Assembly: GCF_900142175.1 (NCBI RefSeq)
Contig: NZ_FQZX01000002.1
Span: forward strand, 1-64,000
Direction of reading: 5' to 3'
Source of the DNA: Maribacter aquivivus
Lineage (GTDB): Bacteria > Bacteroidota > Bacteroidia > Flavobacteriales > Flavobacteriaceae
DNA length: 64,000 bases
Position numbers and translations under genes: made by a program. Position 1 is the stretch's first letter. Each line of letters starts with the position of its first letter. The notes beneath the pieces were generated by a model that was given only the letters and a program-made list of their open reading frames with translations, was not told the DNA's origin and did not search any database. Shown here in pieces: positions 17,853 through 26,196 of this stretch.

Positions 17853-18242
17853 ATGAACATGAGCGATAAAATAAAATTTGAAATAGAGTTTGTAATACAG
17901 TCTTCACCACAGATGTTATATCAATACCTGGCAACACCTTCTGGACTGTCAGAATGGTTTGCAGATAATGTGAATTCTAGAGGAGAGAAATTTACATTTA
18001 TTTGGGACGGAGCTGAAGAAGAAGCTAAGTTGTTAAAAAGAAAATCAGATGAGTTTGTACGTTTTGCTTGGGATGAAGCAGAAGATGACAGCTTTTTTGA
18101 AATGAAAATAATTGTAGATGAAATAACTAAAGATGTTTCATTGTTTATAACTGATTTTGCAGAAGATGATGAAATTGAGGAGTCTAAAATGTTATGGACG
18201 AACCAAGTATCAGATTTAAAACAGGTATTGGGATCATCCTAA
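17853..18242 (+). CDS. START-like (AHSA1-type) domain protein
   Basis: 129 residues, a single START-like/SRPBCC fold: EFVIQSSPQMLYQYLATPSGLSEWFADNV at the N-terminus, a central beta sheet (FTFIWDGAEEEAKLLKRKSD) and the C-terminal helix (LWTNQVSDLKQVLGSS). Family knowledge: small Bacteroidetes proteins of this type are conserved next to core genes and are thought to bind a hydrophobic ligand; no enzyme activity is established. ATG at 17853, with an alternative two codons later. A hairpin with U-tract follows 28 bp after the stop. Confidence 0.82.
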   Translation: MNMSDKIKFEIEFVIQSSPQMLYQYLATPSGLSEWFADNVNSRGEKFTFIWDGAEEEAKLLKRKSDEFVRFAWDEAEDDSFFEMKIIVDEITKDVSLFITDFAEDDEIEESKMLWTNQVSDLKQVLGSS

Positions 18243-18260
18243 AAATACCCTTATTTACAG

Positions 18261-18294
18261 TATCTTTGAGCCTTAATTTTTTAAGGCTTTTTTT
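18261..18294 (+). promoter_or_regulatory. Overlapping -7 box and terminator-like hairpin before the aminotransferase gene
   Basis: TATCTTTG (18261-18268) matches the Bacteroidetes -7 consensus; no TTG lies 17-23 bp upstream. Directly behind it is an 8-bp stem (18269-18276 with 18281-18288) and a run of T (18288-18294) ending at the ATG of the next gene. The hairpin would terminate transcripts from the START gene, while transcripts begun at this box would start inside the hairpin and escape it. Confidence 0.55.
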
Positions 18295-19152
18295 ATGTTC
18301 AATTTTAATGGTGAACTTCTTGAGGATAATACATCTTTTTTAAACGAAAAGAATAGGGGAGTACAGCTTGGTGATGCCGTTTTTGAAGAATTACGTGTTT
18401 TAAATGGTGACATTGTATTTTTAGAAGATCATTATTTACGCTTAATGTCTTCTATGAGAATTCTAAGAATGGAGATACCTATGAACTTTACGATGGAGTT
18501 TATGGAAGAAGAAATTCTAAAAGGTCTATCTGAAAACGATTTAAAAGAAGCAAAACAAATAAAATTTACCGTTTTCAGAAATAGTCAGAACGATTTTTCT
18601 AAATCAGATAATAGTATTTCATATTTCATTACAAGTAATACGCTAACAAACCCATTTTTTATTCTTAATGAGGGTGCATACGAAGTAGAGCTTTTTAAAG
18701 ATTTCTATAAAAATTCTAGTATGTTATCTAATTTAGATACTAATAATAAAGTCTTGAATGTCGTAGGAGCTATTTACGCACAAGAAAATGATTATCAAGA
18801 TTGTTTGTTGCTCAACGAAAGAAAACAGGTTATAGAGGCTCTAAATGGTAATTTGTTTGTAGTAAAAGGTAATCAAATTAAAACAGCGCCTTTAACTGAT
18901 GGTTGCATTAATAGTATTTTAAGAAAAAAACTTATTGATATTGTTTTAAAAATAAATGATTTTGAATTTATTGAGGATAGTATATCGCCTTTTGAGCTTC
19001 AAAAAGCAGATGAGTTATTCATTACTAATAATATTGACGGTATTATCTCCATATCAAAATATAGAAAGAAAGATTTTGTCAATACAACTGCAAAAAACCT
19101 AATCGGTAAATTGAATGCTGCGGCTAGAATGTCTTTAACTGCGGGAGTTTAG
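18295..19152 (+). CDS. PLP-dependent class IV aminotransferase (IlvE/PabC family)
   Basis: 285 residues. Family motifs are in order: FNGELLEDNTSFLNEKNRGVQLGDAVFEELRV (N-terminal domain, start of fold type IV), FLEDHYLRLMSSMRIL, then the PLP-Lys region TNNKVLNVVGAIYAQEND (Lys about residue 160), EALNGNLFVVKGNQIKTAPLTDGC and the phosphate-binding C-terminal segment ADELFITNNIDGI. Members act as branched-chain or D-amino acid aminotransferases or as aminodeoxychorismate lyase. No folate or branched-chain genes are adjacent, so substrate is open. The stop overlaps the convergent yqgE stop by 4 bases. ATG at 18295, directly behind a run of T. Confidence 0.85.
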   Translation: MFNFNGELLEDNTSFLNEKNRGVQLGDAVFEELRVLNGDIVFLEDHYLRLMSSMRILRMEIPMNFTMEFMEEEILKGLSENDLKEAKQIKFTVFRNSQNDFSKSDNSISYFITSNTLTNPFFILNEGAYEVELFKDFYKNSSMLSNLDTNNKVLNVVGAIYAQENDYQDCLLLNERKQVIEALNGNLFVVKGNQIKTAPLTDGCINSILRKKLIDIVLKINDFEFIEDSISPFELQKADELFITNNIDGIISISKYRKKDFVNTTAKNLIGKLNAAARMSLTAGV

Positions 19153-19709
19153 TTAAGACTGGGGTTTTCTGGAGCATTTGACCAAAGTAGATAGTCACCA
19201 CCTAATTGGATCATATTTTCTTTCCAAATTGCTTTTGCTGCTTTTTGAATTATTCTACTTTCATGTTCATTTTCAACAACGATCCATGATTTTGAAGTCA
19301 GTTCTTCATCTAGTTGCAAAGAAGACCAGCCAGAATAACCAAGAAAAAATCGAATATCATCTTCAGAAATGATTTCTTTATTGATGAGTTCTACGGTAGT
19401 TTCAAAATCACCGCCCCAGTAAATGCCATCAGAAATCTCTACACTGTTATCTATTAAGTGTGGTACTTTATGAATAAAGTAAAGATTGTCTTGTTCTACA
19501 GGACCGCCGTTATATACTTTAAAAGGTATTTCAATTTCGGTGACCAAATCGTTTATTTGATACTCTAAGGGCTTATTTAAAATAAAACCAACAGAGCCTT
19601 CATTACTATGTTCTGCTAACAGAACAACAGACCTATTGAAAGAAACGTCTCCTGTTAAAGAAGGTTCTGCAATTAGTAATTTCCCTTTGGTTGGCTTTAA
19701 TGCGATCAT
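19149..19709 (-). CDS. YqgE/AlgH family protein (DUF179)
   Basis: 186 residues, a full-length YqgE/AlgH protein: KPTKGKLLIAEPSLTGDVSFNRSVVLLAEHSNEGSVGFILN at the N-terminus, NGGPVEQDNLYFIHK in the middle and the GYSGWSSLQLDEEL segment (about 124-137), all family signatures. The molecular role is not settled; it is conserved across proteobacteria and Bacteroidetes and has been linked to transcription of alginate genes in Pseudomonas by name only. Transcribed on the minus strand after the HU gene, but a strong terminator lies between them, so it needs its own promoter. Confidence 0.92.
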   Translation of the reverse strand: MIALKPTKGKLLIAEPSLTGDVSFNRSVVLLAEHSNEGSVGFILNKPLEYQINDLVTEIEIPFKVYNGGPVEQDNLYFIHKVPHLIDNSVEISDGIYWGGDFETTVELINKEIISEDDIRFFLGYSGWSSLQLDEELTSKSWIVVENEHESRIIQKAAKAIWKENMIQLGGDYLLWSNAPENPSLN

Positions 19710-19772
19710 TAATTTACGATGATTATATACCTAAAGTAAGACAAATCCTTCTAAATGCAAAAACATGGAAAT

Positions 19773-19799
19773 AAAAAAAGCGCCAACTAAGGCGCTTTT
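19773..19799 (-). terminator. Rho-independent terminator of the HU gene
   Basis: A 9-bp stem AAAAGCGCC/GGCGCTTTT (19776-19784 with 19791-19799) and 6-nt loop lie about 22 bp after the HU stop, followed by a T-run on the minus strand. Confidence 0.9.
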
Positions 19800-19820
19800 C
19801 ATAAACTTATCTGTGTAAAA

Positions 19821-20093
19821 CTAGTTTACAGCTTTGCCTAAATCAGCACCTGCTTTAAACTTAACTACATTTTTAGCAGCGATTTGGATAGTTTTTCCAG
19901 TTGATGGATTTCTACCTTCTCTTGCATTTCTTTTAGATACGGACCAAGAACCGAAACCTACTAAAGAAATTCTATCTCCTTTTTTAAGAGAATTTTCAAC
20001 ATTTCCCAAGAAAGATTCCAATGACTTTTTAGCCGCAGCTTTTGTGATGCCAGCGTCTGCTGCCATTGCATCGATCAATTCTGTTTTGTTCAT
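19821..20093 (-). CDS. hup: HU-family histone-like DNA-binding protein
   Basis: 90 residues, the standard length of HU. Start at ATG 20093 (MNKTELIDAMAADAGITKA); an upstream extension of 32 codons in frame contains the promoter and is not coding. Family signatures: GDRISLVGFGSWSVSKRNAREGRNPSTGKTI, covering the beta arms with the RNP-intercalating tip, and KFKAGADLGKAVN at the end. It acts as a nucleoid-organising dimer. A clear -33/-7 promoter precedes it and a strong terminator follows, so it is monocistronic and probably highly expressed. Confidence 0.95.
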   Translation of the reverse strand: MNKTELIDAMAADAGITKAAAKKSLESFLGNVENSLKKGDRISLVGFGSWSVSKRNAREGRNPSTGKTIQIAAKNVVKFKAGADLGKAVN

Positions 20094-20135
20094 AATGTGA
20101 TAATTAATTGTGATTAAATAATTTATACCTATTAA

Positions 20136-20165
20136 CAAATTTATATGGATTTCTGAGCAACACAA
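20136..20165 (-). promoter_or_regulatory. Bacteroidetes promoter of the HU gene
   Basis: On the minus strand TTG (20165-20163), 19 bp, then TAAATTTG (20143-20136): a match to the TTG-N17-23-TANNTTTG consensus, about 42 bp before the HU ATG. Confidence 0.75.
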
Positions 20166-20266
20166 GTAAAACAAGGGGAAATCCCCCATTTTGTTGATAA
20201 CTCAGCGTGTTTGTTGATAAAGTAGGTTTTTTTTTACGTTTCTCGCAGCCCAATAACGGCGGGGCT

Positions 20267-21214
20267 TCACCCCATTTTTGCATTTTTTTCTAAATTAAGG
20301 CCGTTCAATAGATCTCTTACATGCATTCTTTTCTTGCCTTGAAGTTGTATTTCATCGAGATTTAGGTAGCCACCTTGTATTGCAACTTTCATCTCTTTTT
20401 TAGTAAAAATCAGAGTTCCGGTTGTTAGTTCATGTTCTTCAGCTTCTATATGCGCCTTATAAATCTTGGTAATTATAGTTTGTTCTCCGTTTGTCAAAGT
20501 TGTCCATGCTGCTGGGTACGGACTCAATCCTCTTATAAAGTTATAGATATCTTCTTTAGACTTGCTCCAATCTATCTCACATGTTTCTTTAAACAGTTTG
20601 TGTGCATCCTTTAAATCGTCTGAATTTGTTTGTTTTGTAGTTTCAAAATTTCCTTCTTGAATTCGTGCTACGGTTTTCACCACAGTTTCAGCCCCTAAGT
20701 GCATTAGTTTATCATGTAAGTCTTCGGCATTATCGGTTTTTTCTATGCTAATTTCGTCTTGCATTATAATAGCACCAGTATCTATTTTCTCGTCGATAAA
20801 GAATGTGGTAACTCCGGTTTTTGTTTCACCATTTATTATAGCCCAATTAATAGGTGCTGCACCACGGTATTGAGGTAGAAGCGATGCATGCAGATTAAAG
20901 GTTCCGTATTCGGGCATATCCCAAACAAGTTTTGGCAACATTCTAAAGGCTACTACTATTTGTAAATTAGCATTTAGTGATTTTAGGGTGCTTAAAAATT
21001 CAGTGTCTTTTAAGTTTGTTGGTTGTAATACAGTAAGGTTATTTTCAACAGCGTATTTTTTAACTGCAGATTCGTTTAGTTTTCTACCTCTGCCTGCGGG
21101 TCTGTCTGGTGCCGTAATAACACCTACTATATTATATTTCTTTTTTACGAGCATGTCTAAAATGCCCACAGCAAAATCTGGGGTGCCCATAAATACAATT
21201 CTCAATGCTTCCAT
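20267..21214 (-). CDS. fmt: Methionyl-tRNA formyltransferase
   Basis: 315 residues, full length. The N-terminal formyltransferase domain shows IVFMGTPDFAVGIL, the 10-formyltetrahydrofolate site around NLHASLLPQYRGAAPINWAI (Asn, His and the later Asp of the catalytic triad; TGVTTFFIDEKIDTGAI) and ITAPDRPAGRGRK. The C-terminal OB-like domain begins near residue 205 (LSPYPAAWT). It formylates initiator Met-tRNA in the cytoplasm. The start lies one base after the recQ stop, so it is the last gene of an AAA ATPase-recQ-fmt operon. Confidence 0.97.
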   Translation of the reverse strand: MEALRIVFMGTPDFAVGILDMLVKKKYNIVGVITAPDRPAGRGRKLNESAVKKYAVENNLTVLQPTNLKDTEFLSTLKSLNANLQIVVAFRMLPKLVWDMPEYGTFNLHASLLPQYRGAAPINWAIINGETKTGVTTFFIDEKIDTGAIIMQDEISIEKTDNAEDLHDKLMHLGAETVVKTVARIQEGNFETTKQTNSDDLKDAHKLFKETCEIDWSKSKEDIYNFIRGLSPYPAAWTTLTNGEQTIITKIYKAHIEAEEHELTTGTLIFTKKEMKVAIQGGYLNLDEIQLQGKKRMHVRDLLNGLNLEKNAKMG

Positions 21215-21215
21215 A

Positions 21216-23111
21216 TTATAATAGTTGGTATTCGTTTATAGTGTTTAAGGTAACGTAATTGTCTTCTAGTAGTTCTTGTAAGGCTGCGATAACAATGTCT
21301 TGATTGATATTTAGACGTTTTTCTAATTCTTGCGAACCTGCAGTTTTCTGCTTTAAGAGTTGAATGATTTTTATTTTGGCGTGTACAACATCTGTATTGC
21401 CTAATTTCTGACTGATGCATACATCGCATATGCCGCATTCTTTTTCTTGAACCTCCCCAAAATATTCTAATAACTGAATGCTTCTACAAACAGTGTCATT
21501 TTCAATGTAGTTTAGCATCTTGGTTACCTTCTCAATTTTGAGCTGATTTTGTTCTTCAATATTCCTTGCAAAAATATTAATAGTACGATCATCATCTCGT
21601 GGTACCAAGAACAGTATCTCTAAATCACTTGAAACACTAGTGTATTCAATAATTTCATCTTTTGCTAGTTGCTCAAAGTTTTGATGTAATAGTGATTCTG
21701 ATATAGCTGTTTTTTTGGATAATAAGTACATGTTAATTTGAGTGTCGAATTCAAAAAGACCGCCGTAGGTGCGTAATACTACTTTTATGAAATCGGCAAG
21801 TTTTGAGTTTTTGTCAATGTACCTATATAATGTATCCTTATCTGTTATGAATTTGATAGTAATTTTTTTCGAGAAATTTTCAGATAGTGATAGAACCGAG
21901 TTTCTGTCTAGTAGCTGCAATGCATTATAGGTTAAAAATGTATTCAGCTTATATATGTTACAGAATTCGTTGAAATTTAGATGAAACTTTGCTTCGGTAA
22001 ATTCTCCGTAGCCAATTTGAAAAAATGTATTTAATTTTTTATAAATCATTTTCACATAAGCAACGTCTGGTAAAATGTCGATAAATTGTTTCTTTACCAA
22101 TACCTTGTCGGTAGTATTTGTAAGTAGAATTGCCTTTGCAAAGTCTCCGTTTCTACCAGCTCTACCTGCTTCTTGAAAGTAATTTTCTAAACTATCTGGT
22201 ATTTGATAATGAACTACTAATTCAACATCTGGTTTGTCTATACCCATACCAAAAGCATTAGTAGCAACCATAACCTGAACTTTATCTTCTAACCAAAGAT
22301 TAAGCCGTTCTGTTTTCATTTTTTGATCAACACCGCCATGATAGAATGTTGCCTTGACATTATTTTTTACTAAAAATTTTGATAGTTCTTCTGCCTTTCT
22401 TCTACTTCTGACATATACAATGGCACTGTGTTTTATTTGCTGGCAGTATTGTTTTAAACGACCATTTTTATCTTCGGTCAATATGACTCCGAATCCTATG
22501 TTTTTTCTAAAAAATGAATCTTTTACTACAAAAGGATAATTGAGGTCTAATGACGAAATAATGTCATCGCTAACTCTTTTTGTTGCAGTTGCCGTTAAAG
22601 CAACCATTGGTGGGGTAGGGTGTAGTTCACGTAATATGGAACAACTTAAATAGGCAGGTCTAAAATCATGTCCCCATTGAGAAATACAATGTGCCTCATC
22701 TATAACGAACATAGAAACGTTCATTGCCTTAATACGTTCTTGTACCAGTTCTTGTTGTAAGCGCTCTGGTGATAAATACAAAAACTTATAACTGCCGTAA
22801 ATACAATTATCTAATAGCTTATCTACTTCGGTAAATTTGAGTCCGCCTTTTAGACCTATGGCTTTAATGCCTAGTTTTTGAAGGTTGTCTACTTGATTTT
22901 CAATAAGGGCTACTAGCGGAGATATAACAATACAAATACCCTCTTTCATTAATGCGGGTACCTGAAAGCATAACGATTTACCACCTCCTGTGGGTAGTAA
23001 TCCTAAAACATCTTGACCATTAGAAATGGCATTGATGATTTCTTCTTGAGAGCCTCTAAAGCTGTCAAAACCCCAATATTTTGATAAAATTTCTTTTGGT
23101 GTATTATTCAC
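21216..23111 (-). CDS. recQ: ATP-dependent DNA helicase RecQ
   Basis: 631 residues. Helicase motifs: FRGSQEEIINAI (motif 0), LLPTGGGKSLCFQVPA (Walker A), VIDEAHCISQWGHDFRP (DEAH plus RecQ aromatic loop), VALTATAT (III), then VYVRSRRKAEELSKFL and QEAGRAGRNGD (VI). The zinc/RQC region follows, with Cys ligands in CRSIQLLEYFGEV and CGICDVC at about 530-560. The C-terminal part is short: the HRDC domain is absent, replaced by about 60 residues that look like a winged-helix remnant. Role: unwinding DNA in recombination and fork repair. Its first codons overlap the end of the upstream ATPase gene by 8 bases. Confidence 0.95.
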   Translation of the reverse strand: MNNTPKEILSKYWGFDSFRGSQEEIINAISNGQDVLGLLPTGGGKSLCFQVPALMKEGICIVISPLVALIENQVDNLQKLGIKAIGLKGGLKFTEVDKLLDNCIYGSYKFLYLSPERLQQELVQERIKAMNVSMFVIDEAHCISQWGHDFRPAYLSCSILRELHPTPPMVALTATATKRVSDDIISSLDLNYPFVVKDSFFRKNIGFGVILTEDKNGRLKQYCQQIKHSAIVYVRSRRKAEELSKFLVKNNVKATFYHGGVDQKMKTERLNLWLEDKVQVMVATNAFGMGIDKPDVELVVHYQIPDSLENYFQEAGRAGRNGDFAKAILLTNTTDKVLVKKQFIDILPDVAYVKMIYKKLNTFFQIGYGEFTEAKFHLNFNEFCNIYKLNTFLTYNALQLLDRNSVLSLSENFSKKITIKFITDKDTLYRYIDKNSKLADFIKVVLRTYGGLFEFDTQINMYLLSKKTAISESLLHQNFEQLAKDEIIEYTSVSSDLEILFLVPRDDDRTINIFARNIEEQNQLKIEKVTKMLNYIENDTVCRSIQLLEYFGEVQEKECGICDVCISQKLGNTDVVHAKIKIIQLLKQKTAGSQELEKRLNINQDIVIAALQELLEDNYVTLNTINEYQLL

Positions 23112-23679
23112 CCGTTTTATTTATAAAATCTACTACAAATTGCATACGATTTTCTATAGTACCAAATGGAACTTCTATTGGCGTATACCCTAGGTCAATA
23201 TACGTTTTTTCTAGCTTATCATGAATGCCACAAGCTTGTTCAAAATTTTCCATTCGTTCATTGTCCTGTTTATAAATTTCTTTCCAAGGAGGTAAGATCA
23301 ATACCTCGTCATACCTGTGTTCTAAACATAAGTTAGCATAACGTTCTTCTGAAGGTTGCCCAAAATAATCCATATAAGCTATAACATCTGGTAACCCACG
23401 ATCATAGAATAAATGATCTTTATGTATGTTTTGTCCATTAATGAAATGTTGCAAACGGGCACTAATTAATTCGTCATTAAAACTTTTTGAATCTTTTACA
23501 AAATCAATTGGGTTTACTAATTTATCCTCTAAAGAGACATCGCCCAATGCATCTAAAGTCATTGTTCTAATTACCTCATGAAAGCAATGGTATCCATTTT
23601 CTTCTAGTGATGATATTAATACTGTTTTTCCGGTTCCCGGACCTCCTGTGACAACAATTCTCTTGCTTTTCAAACTCAT
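23104..23679 (-). CDS. AAA-type ATP/GTP-binding protein (NadR/Ttd14-like kinase fold)
   Basis: 191 residues. P-loop RIVVTGGPGTGKTVLISSLE at the N-terminus, then YHCFHEVIRTM and a DRGLPDVIAYMDYFG segment (about 113-127) as in the AAA_28 family of kinase-like NTPases. The C-terminus has the PPWKEIYKQDNERMENFEQA motif common to this family, which may form a lid. The function is unproved in bacteria; a small-molecule kinase role is an inference. A TACTTTTG box (23699-23692) about 13 bp before the ATG is a likely -7 element. First gene of the operon with recQ and fmt. Confidence 0.85.
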   Translation of the reverse strand: MSLKSKRIVVTGGPGTGKTVLISSLEENGYHCFHEVIRTMTLDALGDVSLEDKLVNPIDFVKDSKSFNDELISARLQHFINGQNIHKDHLFYDRGLPDVIAYMDYFGQPSEERYANLCLEHRYDEVLILPPWKEIYKQDNERMENFEQACGIHDKLEKTYIDLGYTPIEVPFGTIENRMQFVVDFINKTGE

Positions 23680-23760
23680 AATTTAGTTCGGCAAAAGTAC
23701 ATAAACCAACAGTATTAAAAAACTGGTTCATTACACTTATCTTTGCATAAAATACTAGTG

Positions 23761-24048
23761 ATGGACGAAAATAACCCAGTTGAATTCTATAAGAAATTAA
23801 AGGAGCAATTAACAGAAACCTCAAAATGGCCTTCTGATTATCTGTATAAATTTATTGTTGAGACGAAAACAGATAAAATTGATAAAATAAACACCATTTT
23901 TGATAATACAGGAGCAGTTATTGATTTAAAAGAATCTAAAAATGGCAAATATACCAGTGTTTCTATAACAGTAAACTTGAAGAGCCCAGACGCTGTTATA
24001 GAAAAATATAAAAAAGTAGGTGAGATAGAGGGCGTAATATCCTTGTAA
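23761..24048 (+). CDS. DUF493 (YbeD-like) family protein
   Basis: 95 residues from ATG 23761 (MDENNPVEFYKKLKEQLTET); an earlier in-frame TTG would lie on the promoter box. The fold is the small ferredoxin-like YbeD domain: WPSDYLYKFIVET, NGKYTSVSITVNLKSPDAVIEKYKKVGEIEGVISL, ending in the usual GVI. In proteobacteria YbeD is a regulatory-type domain with unclear role, next to lipoate genes; here the neighbours are different. Preceded by a TATCTTTG box (23738-23745), divergent from the AAA ATPase gene. Confidence 0.88.
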   Translation: MDENNPVEFYKKLKEQLTETSKWPSDYLYKFIVETKTDKIDKINTIFDNTGAVIDLKESKNGKYTSVSITVNLKSPDAVIEKYKKVGEIEGVISL

Positions 24049-24129
24049 AATAGCATTTCATCTATAATTTTATTAATTTGGCATCGTTATAAGAATACTT
24101 CTCAAACACATTAAGCTAAAATTTTCAAT

Positions 24130-24792
24130 TTGCAATTAGTAGAAAACCTAGAATATAATACCGAGCGTGAACATTTGATTATACCAGAGTATGGTCGTCA
24201 TTTTCAAAAAATGGTGAACCATGCAATATCAATTGAAGACCGCGAAGAAAGAAATAAAGTAGCGCAAGCAATCATTAGCGTAATGGGAAATATACAGCCC
24301 CATTTACGCGATGTACCTGATTTTCAACATAAACTTTGGGATCAGCTGTTCATTATGTCCGATTTTAAATTGGACGTTGATTCTCCTTTTCCAATTACCT
24401 CAAAAGAGATATTAAGACAGAGACCAGAGGCTTTAGAGTATCCTCAAAACTTTCCTAAATATCGATTTTACGGTAATAATATTAAACGTATGGTTGATGT
24501 TGCCGTAGAGTGGGAGAAAGGTGATAAGCGTTCTGGTTTGGAATATGCGATTGCCAATCACATGAAAAAATGCTATTTGAATTGGAATAAAGATGTAGTT
24601 GATGATAGCGCTATTTTTAAGCATTTGTACGAATTAAGCGATGGTCGCATAGATTTAGCAGCTGAAGGCGAAAGTTTAACAGATAGCGGACAGTTTCTTA
24701 AAAATCGAGTAGCAAAAACACCGCGCTCGAATAATTCAGGAAAGAAAAATCAAAGAAATAATAATAATAACCGCAGTAAAAAGCGGTATTAA
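24130..24792 (+). CDS. DUF4290 family protein, TTG start
   Basis: 220 residues. The domain is recognised by LEYNTEREHLIIPEYGRHFQKMVNHA and the following all-helical region (REERNKVAQAIISVMGN, FQHKLWDQLFIMSDF), typical of DUF4290 of Bacteroidetes. The C-terminal 35 residues are a basic, Asn-rich tail (KNQRNNNNNRSKKRY) that could bind nucleic acid or ribosomes. The start is TTG: no ATG lies before the conserved N-terminus. Adjacent to murA by 16 bp, so co-transcription is likely; it is a conserved pair in flavobacteria by my recollection. No function is established. Confidence 0.87.
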   Translation: MQLVENLEYNTEREHLIIPEYGRHFQKMVNHAISIEDREERNKVAQAIISVMGNIQPHLRDVPDFQHKLWDQLFIMSDFKLDVDSPFPITSKEILRQRPEALEYPQNFPKYRFYGNNIKRMVDVAVEWEKGDKRSGLEYAIANHMKKCYLNWNKDVVDDSAIFKHLYELSDGRIDLAAEGESLTDSGQFLKNRVAKTPRSNNSGKKNQRNNNNNRSKKRY

Positions 24793-24808
24793 ATTTCCAC
24801 TTCTCTAG

Positions 24809-26116
24809 ATGGGGACATTCAAAATTGAAGGAGGGCATCAGTTATCTGGTGAAATAACACCTCAAGGAGCAAAGAACGAAGCACTTCAAATACTTTGCGC
24901 AGTACTACTTACAGACGAAAAAGTAACAATCAATAACATTCCAGATATTGTTGATGTTAATAAACTTATAGCGCTTTTAGAAGACTTAGGTGTAAAAATT
25001 CAAAAGAAAGGTAAAGGCTCTTATAGTTTTAAGGCAGACGATATCAACTTAGAATATTTACAATCTGATCAGTTTAAACAAGATGGTAGAGGCTTAAGAG
25101 GTTCTATTATGTTGGTTGGACCATTATTGGCGCGTTTTGGTAAAGGTTATATTCCTAAACCAGGTGGTGACAAAATTGGTCGTAGACGTTTAGATACACA
25201 CTTTGAAGGTTTTATAAAGTTGGGTGCTAAATTTCGCTACAACCGCGAAGAATATTTCTACGGTGTTGAAGCAGATAAGTTGAAAGGTACGTACATGTTG
25301 CTTGATGAAGCTTCCGTTACCGGAACTGCAAATATTGTTATGGCAGCGGTTTTGGCTGAAGGGCAAACTACCATTTACAATGCAGCTTGTGAACCATATT
25401 TACAGCAACTTTGTAAAATGTTGAATAGAATGGGCGCTAAAATATCTGGTGTTGGTTCTAATCTTTTGGTTATTGATGGTGTAGATAAATTAGGTGGTAC
25501 GGATCACCGTATGTTACCTGATATGATTGAAATTGGTAGCTGGATCGGTTTAGCTGCTATGACTAAAAGTGAATTAACTATTAAAGATGTTAGTTGGGAT
25601 GATTTAGGTCAAATACCAACAGTATTTGGTAAACTAGGTATTACCTTAGAAAGAAAAGGGGATGATATTTACATTCCTGCTCATTTAGACGGATACGAAA
25701 TACAAAACTATATCGATGGTTCTATTTTAACCATTGCAGATGCACCTTGGCCAGGATTGACTCCTGATTTATTGAGCATTATTTTAGTTGTAGCTACACA
25801 ATCTAGAGGAGAAGTGCTTATACATCAAAAAATGTTCGAAAGCCGTTTGTTCTTCGTAGATAAGTTGTTAGACATGGGAGCAAAAGTTATTCTTTGTGAT
25901 CCGCATAGAGCTACAGTAATTGGTCATGATTTTAAATCTACTTTAAAAGCGACAACGATGACATCACCAGATATTAGAGCAGGCGTTTCATTGCTGATTG
26001 CTGCATTATCGGCAAAAGGGACTTCTACTATTCATAATATTGAACAGATAGATCGTGGTTACGAGAATATAGACGAAAGACTACGTGCAATAGGTGCTAA
26101 AATTGTTAGGGTTTAA
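24809..26116 (+). CDS. murA: UDP-N-acetylglucosamine 1-carboxyvinyltransferase MurA (Asp-type)
   Basis: 435 residues. Typical N-terminus FKIEGGHQLSGEITPQGAKNEAL (Lys22-Asn23 motif of the EPSP-synthase fold), GRGLRGSIMLVGPLLARFG, the active-site loop IPKPGGDKIGRRRLDTHFEG, and the end IERGYENIDERLRAIGAK-type segment (DRGYENIDERL). It catalyses the first committed step of peptidoglycan synthesis, PEP transfer to UDP-GlcNAc. The loop carries Asp121 (codon 25169-25171) where E. coli has Cys115. Asp variants are active and insensitive to fosfomycin in other bacteria. A terminator follows 20 bp after the stop. Confidence 0.97.
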   Translation: MGTFKIEGGHQLSGEITPQGAKNEALQILCAVLLTDEKVTINNIPDIVDVNKLIALLEDLGVKIQKKGKGSYSFKADDINLEYLQSDQFKQDGRGLRGSIMLVGPLLARFGKGYIPKPGGDKIGRRRLDTHFEGFIKLGAKFRYNREEYFYGVEADKLKGTYMLLDEASVTGTANIVMAAVLAEGQTTIYNAACEPYLQQLCKMLNRMGAKISGVGSNLLVIDGVDKLGGTDHRMLPDMIEIGSWIGLAAMTKSELTIKDVSWDDLGQIPTVFGKLGITLERKGDDIYIPAHLDGYEIQNYIDGSILTIADAPWPGLTPDLLSIILVVATQSRGEVLIHQKMFESRLFFVDKLLDMGAKVILCDPHRATVIGHDFKSTLKATTMTSPDIRAGVSLLIAALSAKGTSTIHNIEQIDRGYENIDERLRAIGAKIVRV

Positions 26117-26135
26117 GCATTTATTAATTAGATAT

Positions 26136-26177
26136 AAAAAACTCCATAATTAGGTTAAGCCTTATTATGGAGTTTTT
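26136..26177 (+). terminator. Terminator of murA, bidirectional with the pirin gene
   Basis: A stem of about 14 bp (26136-26150 with 26164-26177; AAAACTCCATAAT/ATTATGGAGTTTT) carries A-run and T-run on both sides, between two convergent genes. Confidence 0.9.
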
Positions 26178-26196
26178 ACTTTTATATCATTTGAAA

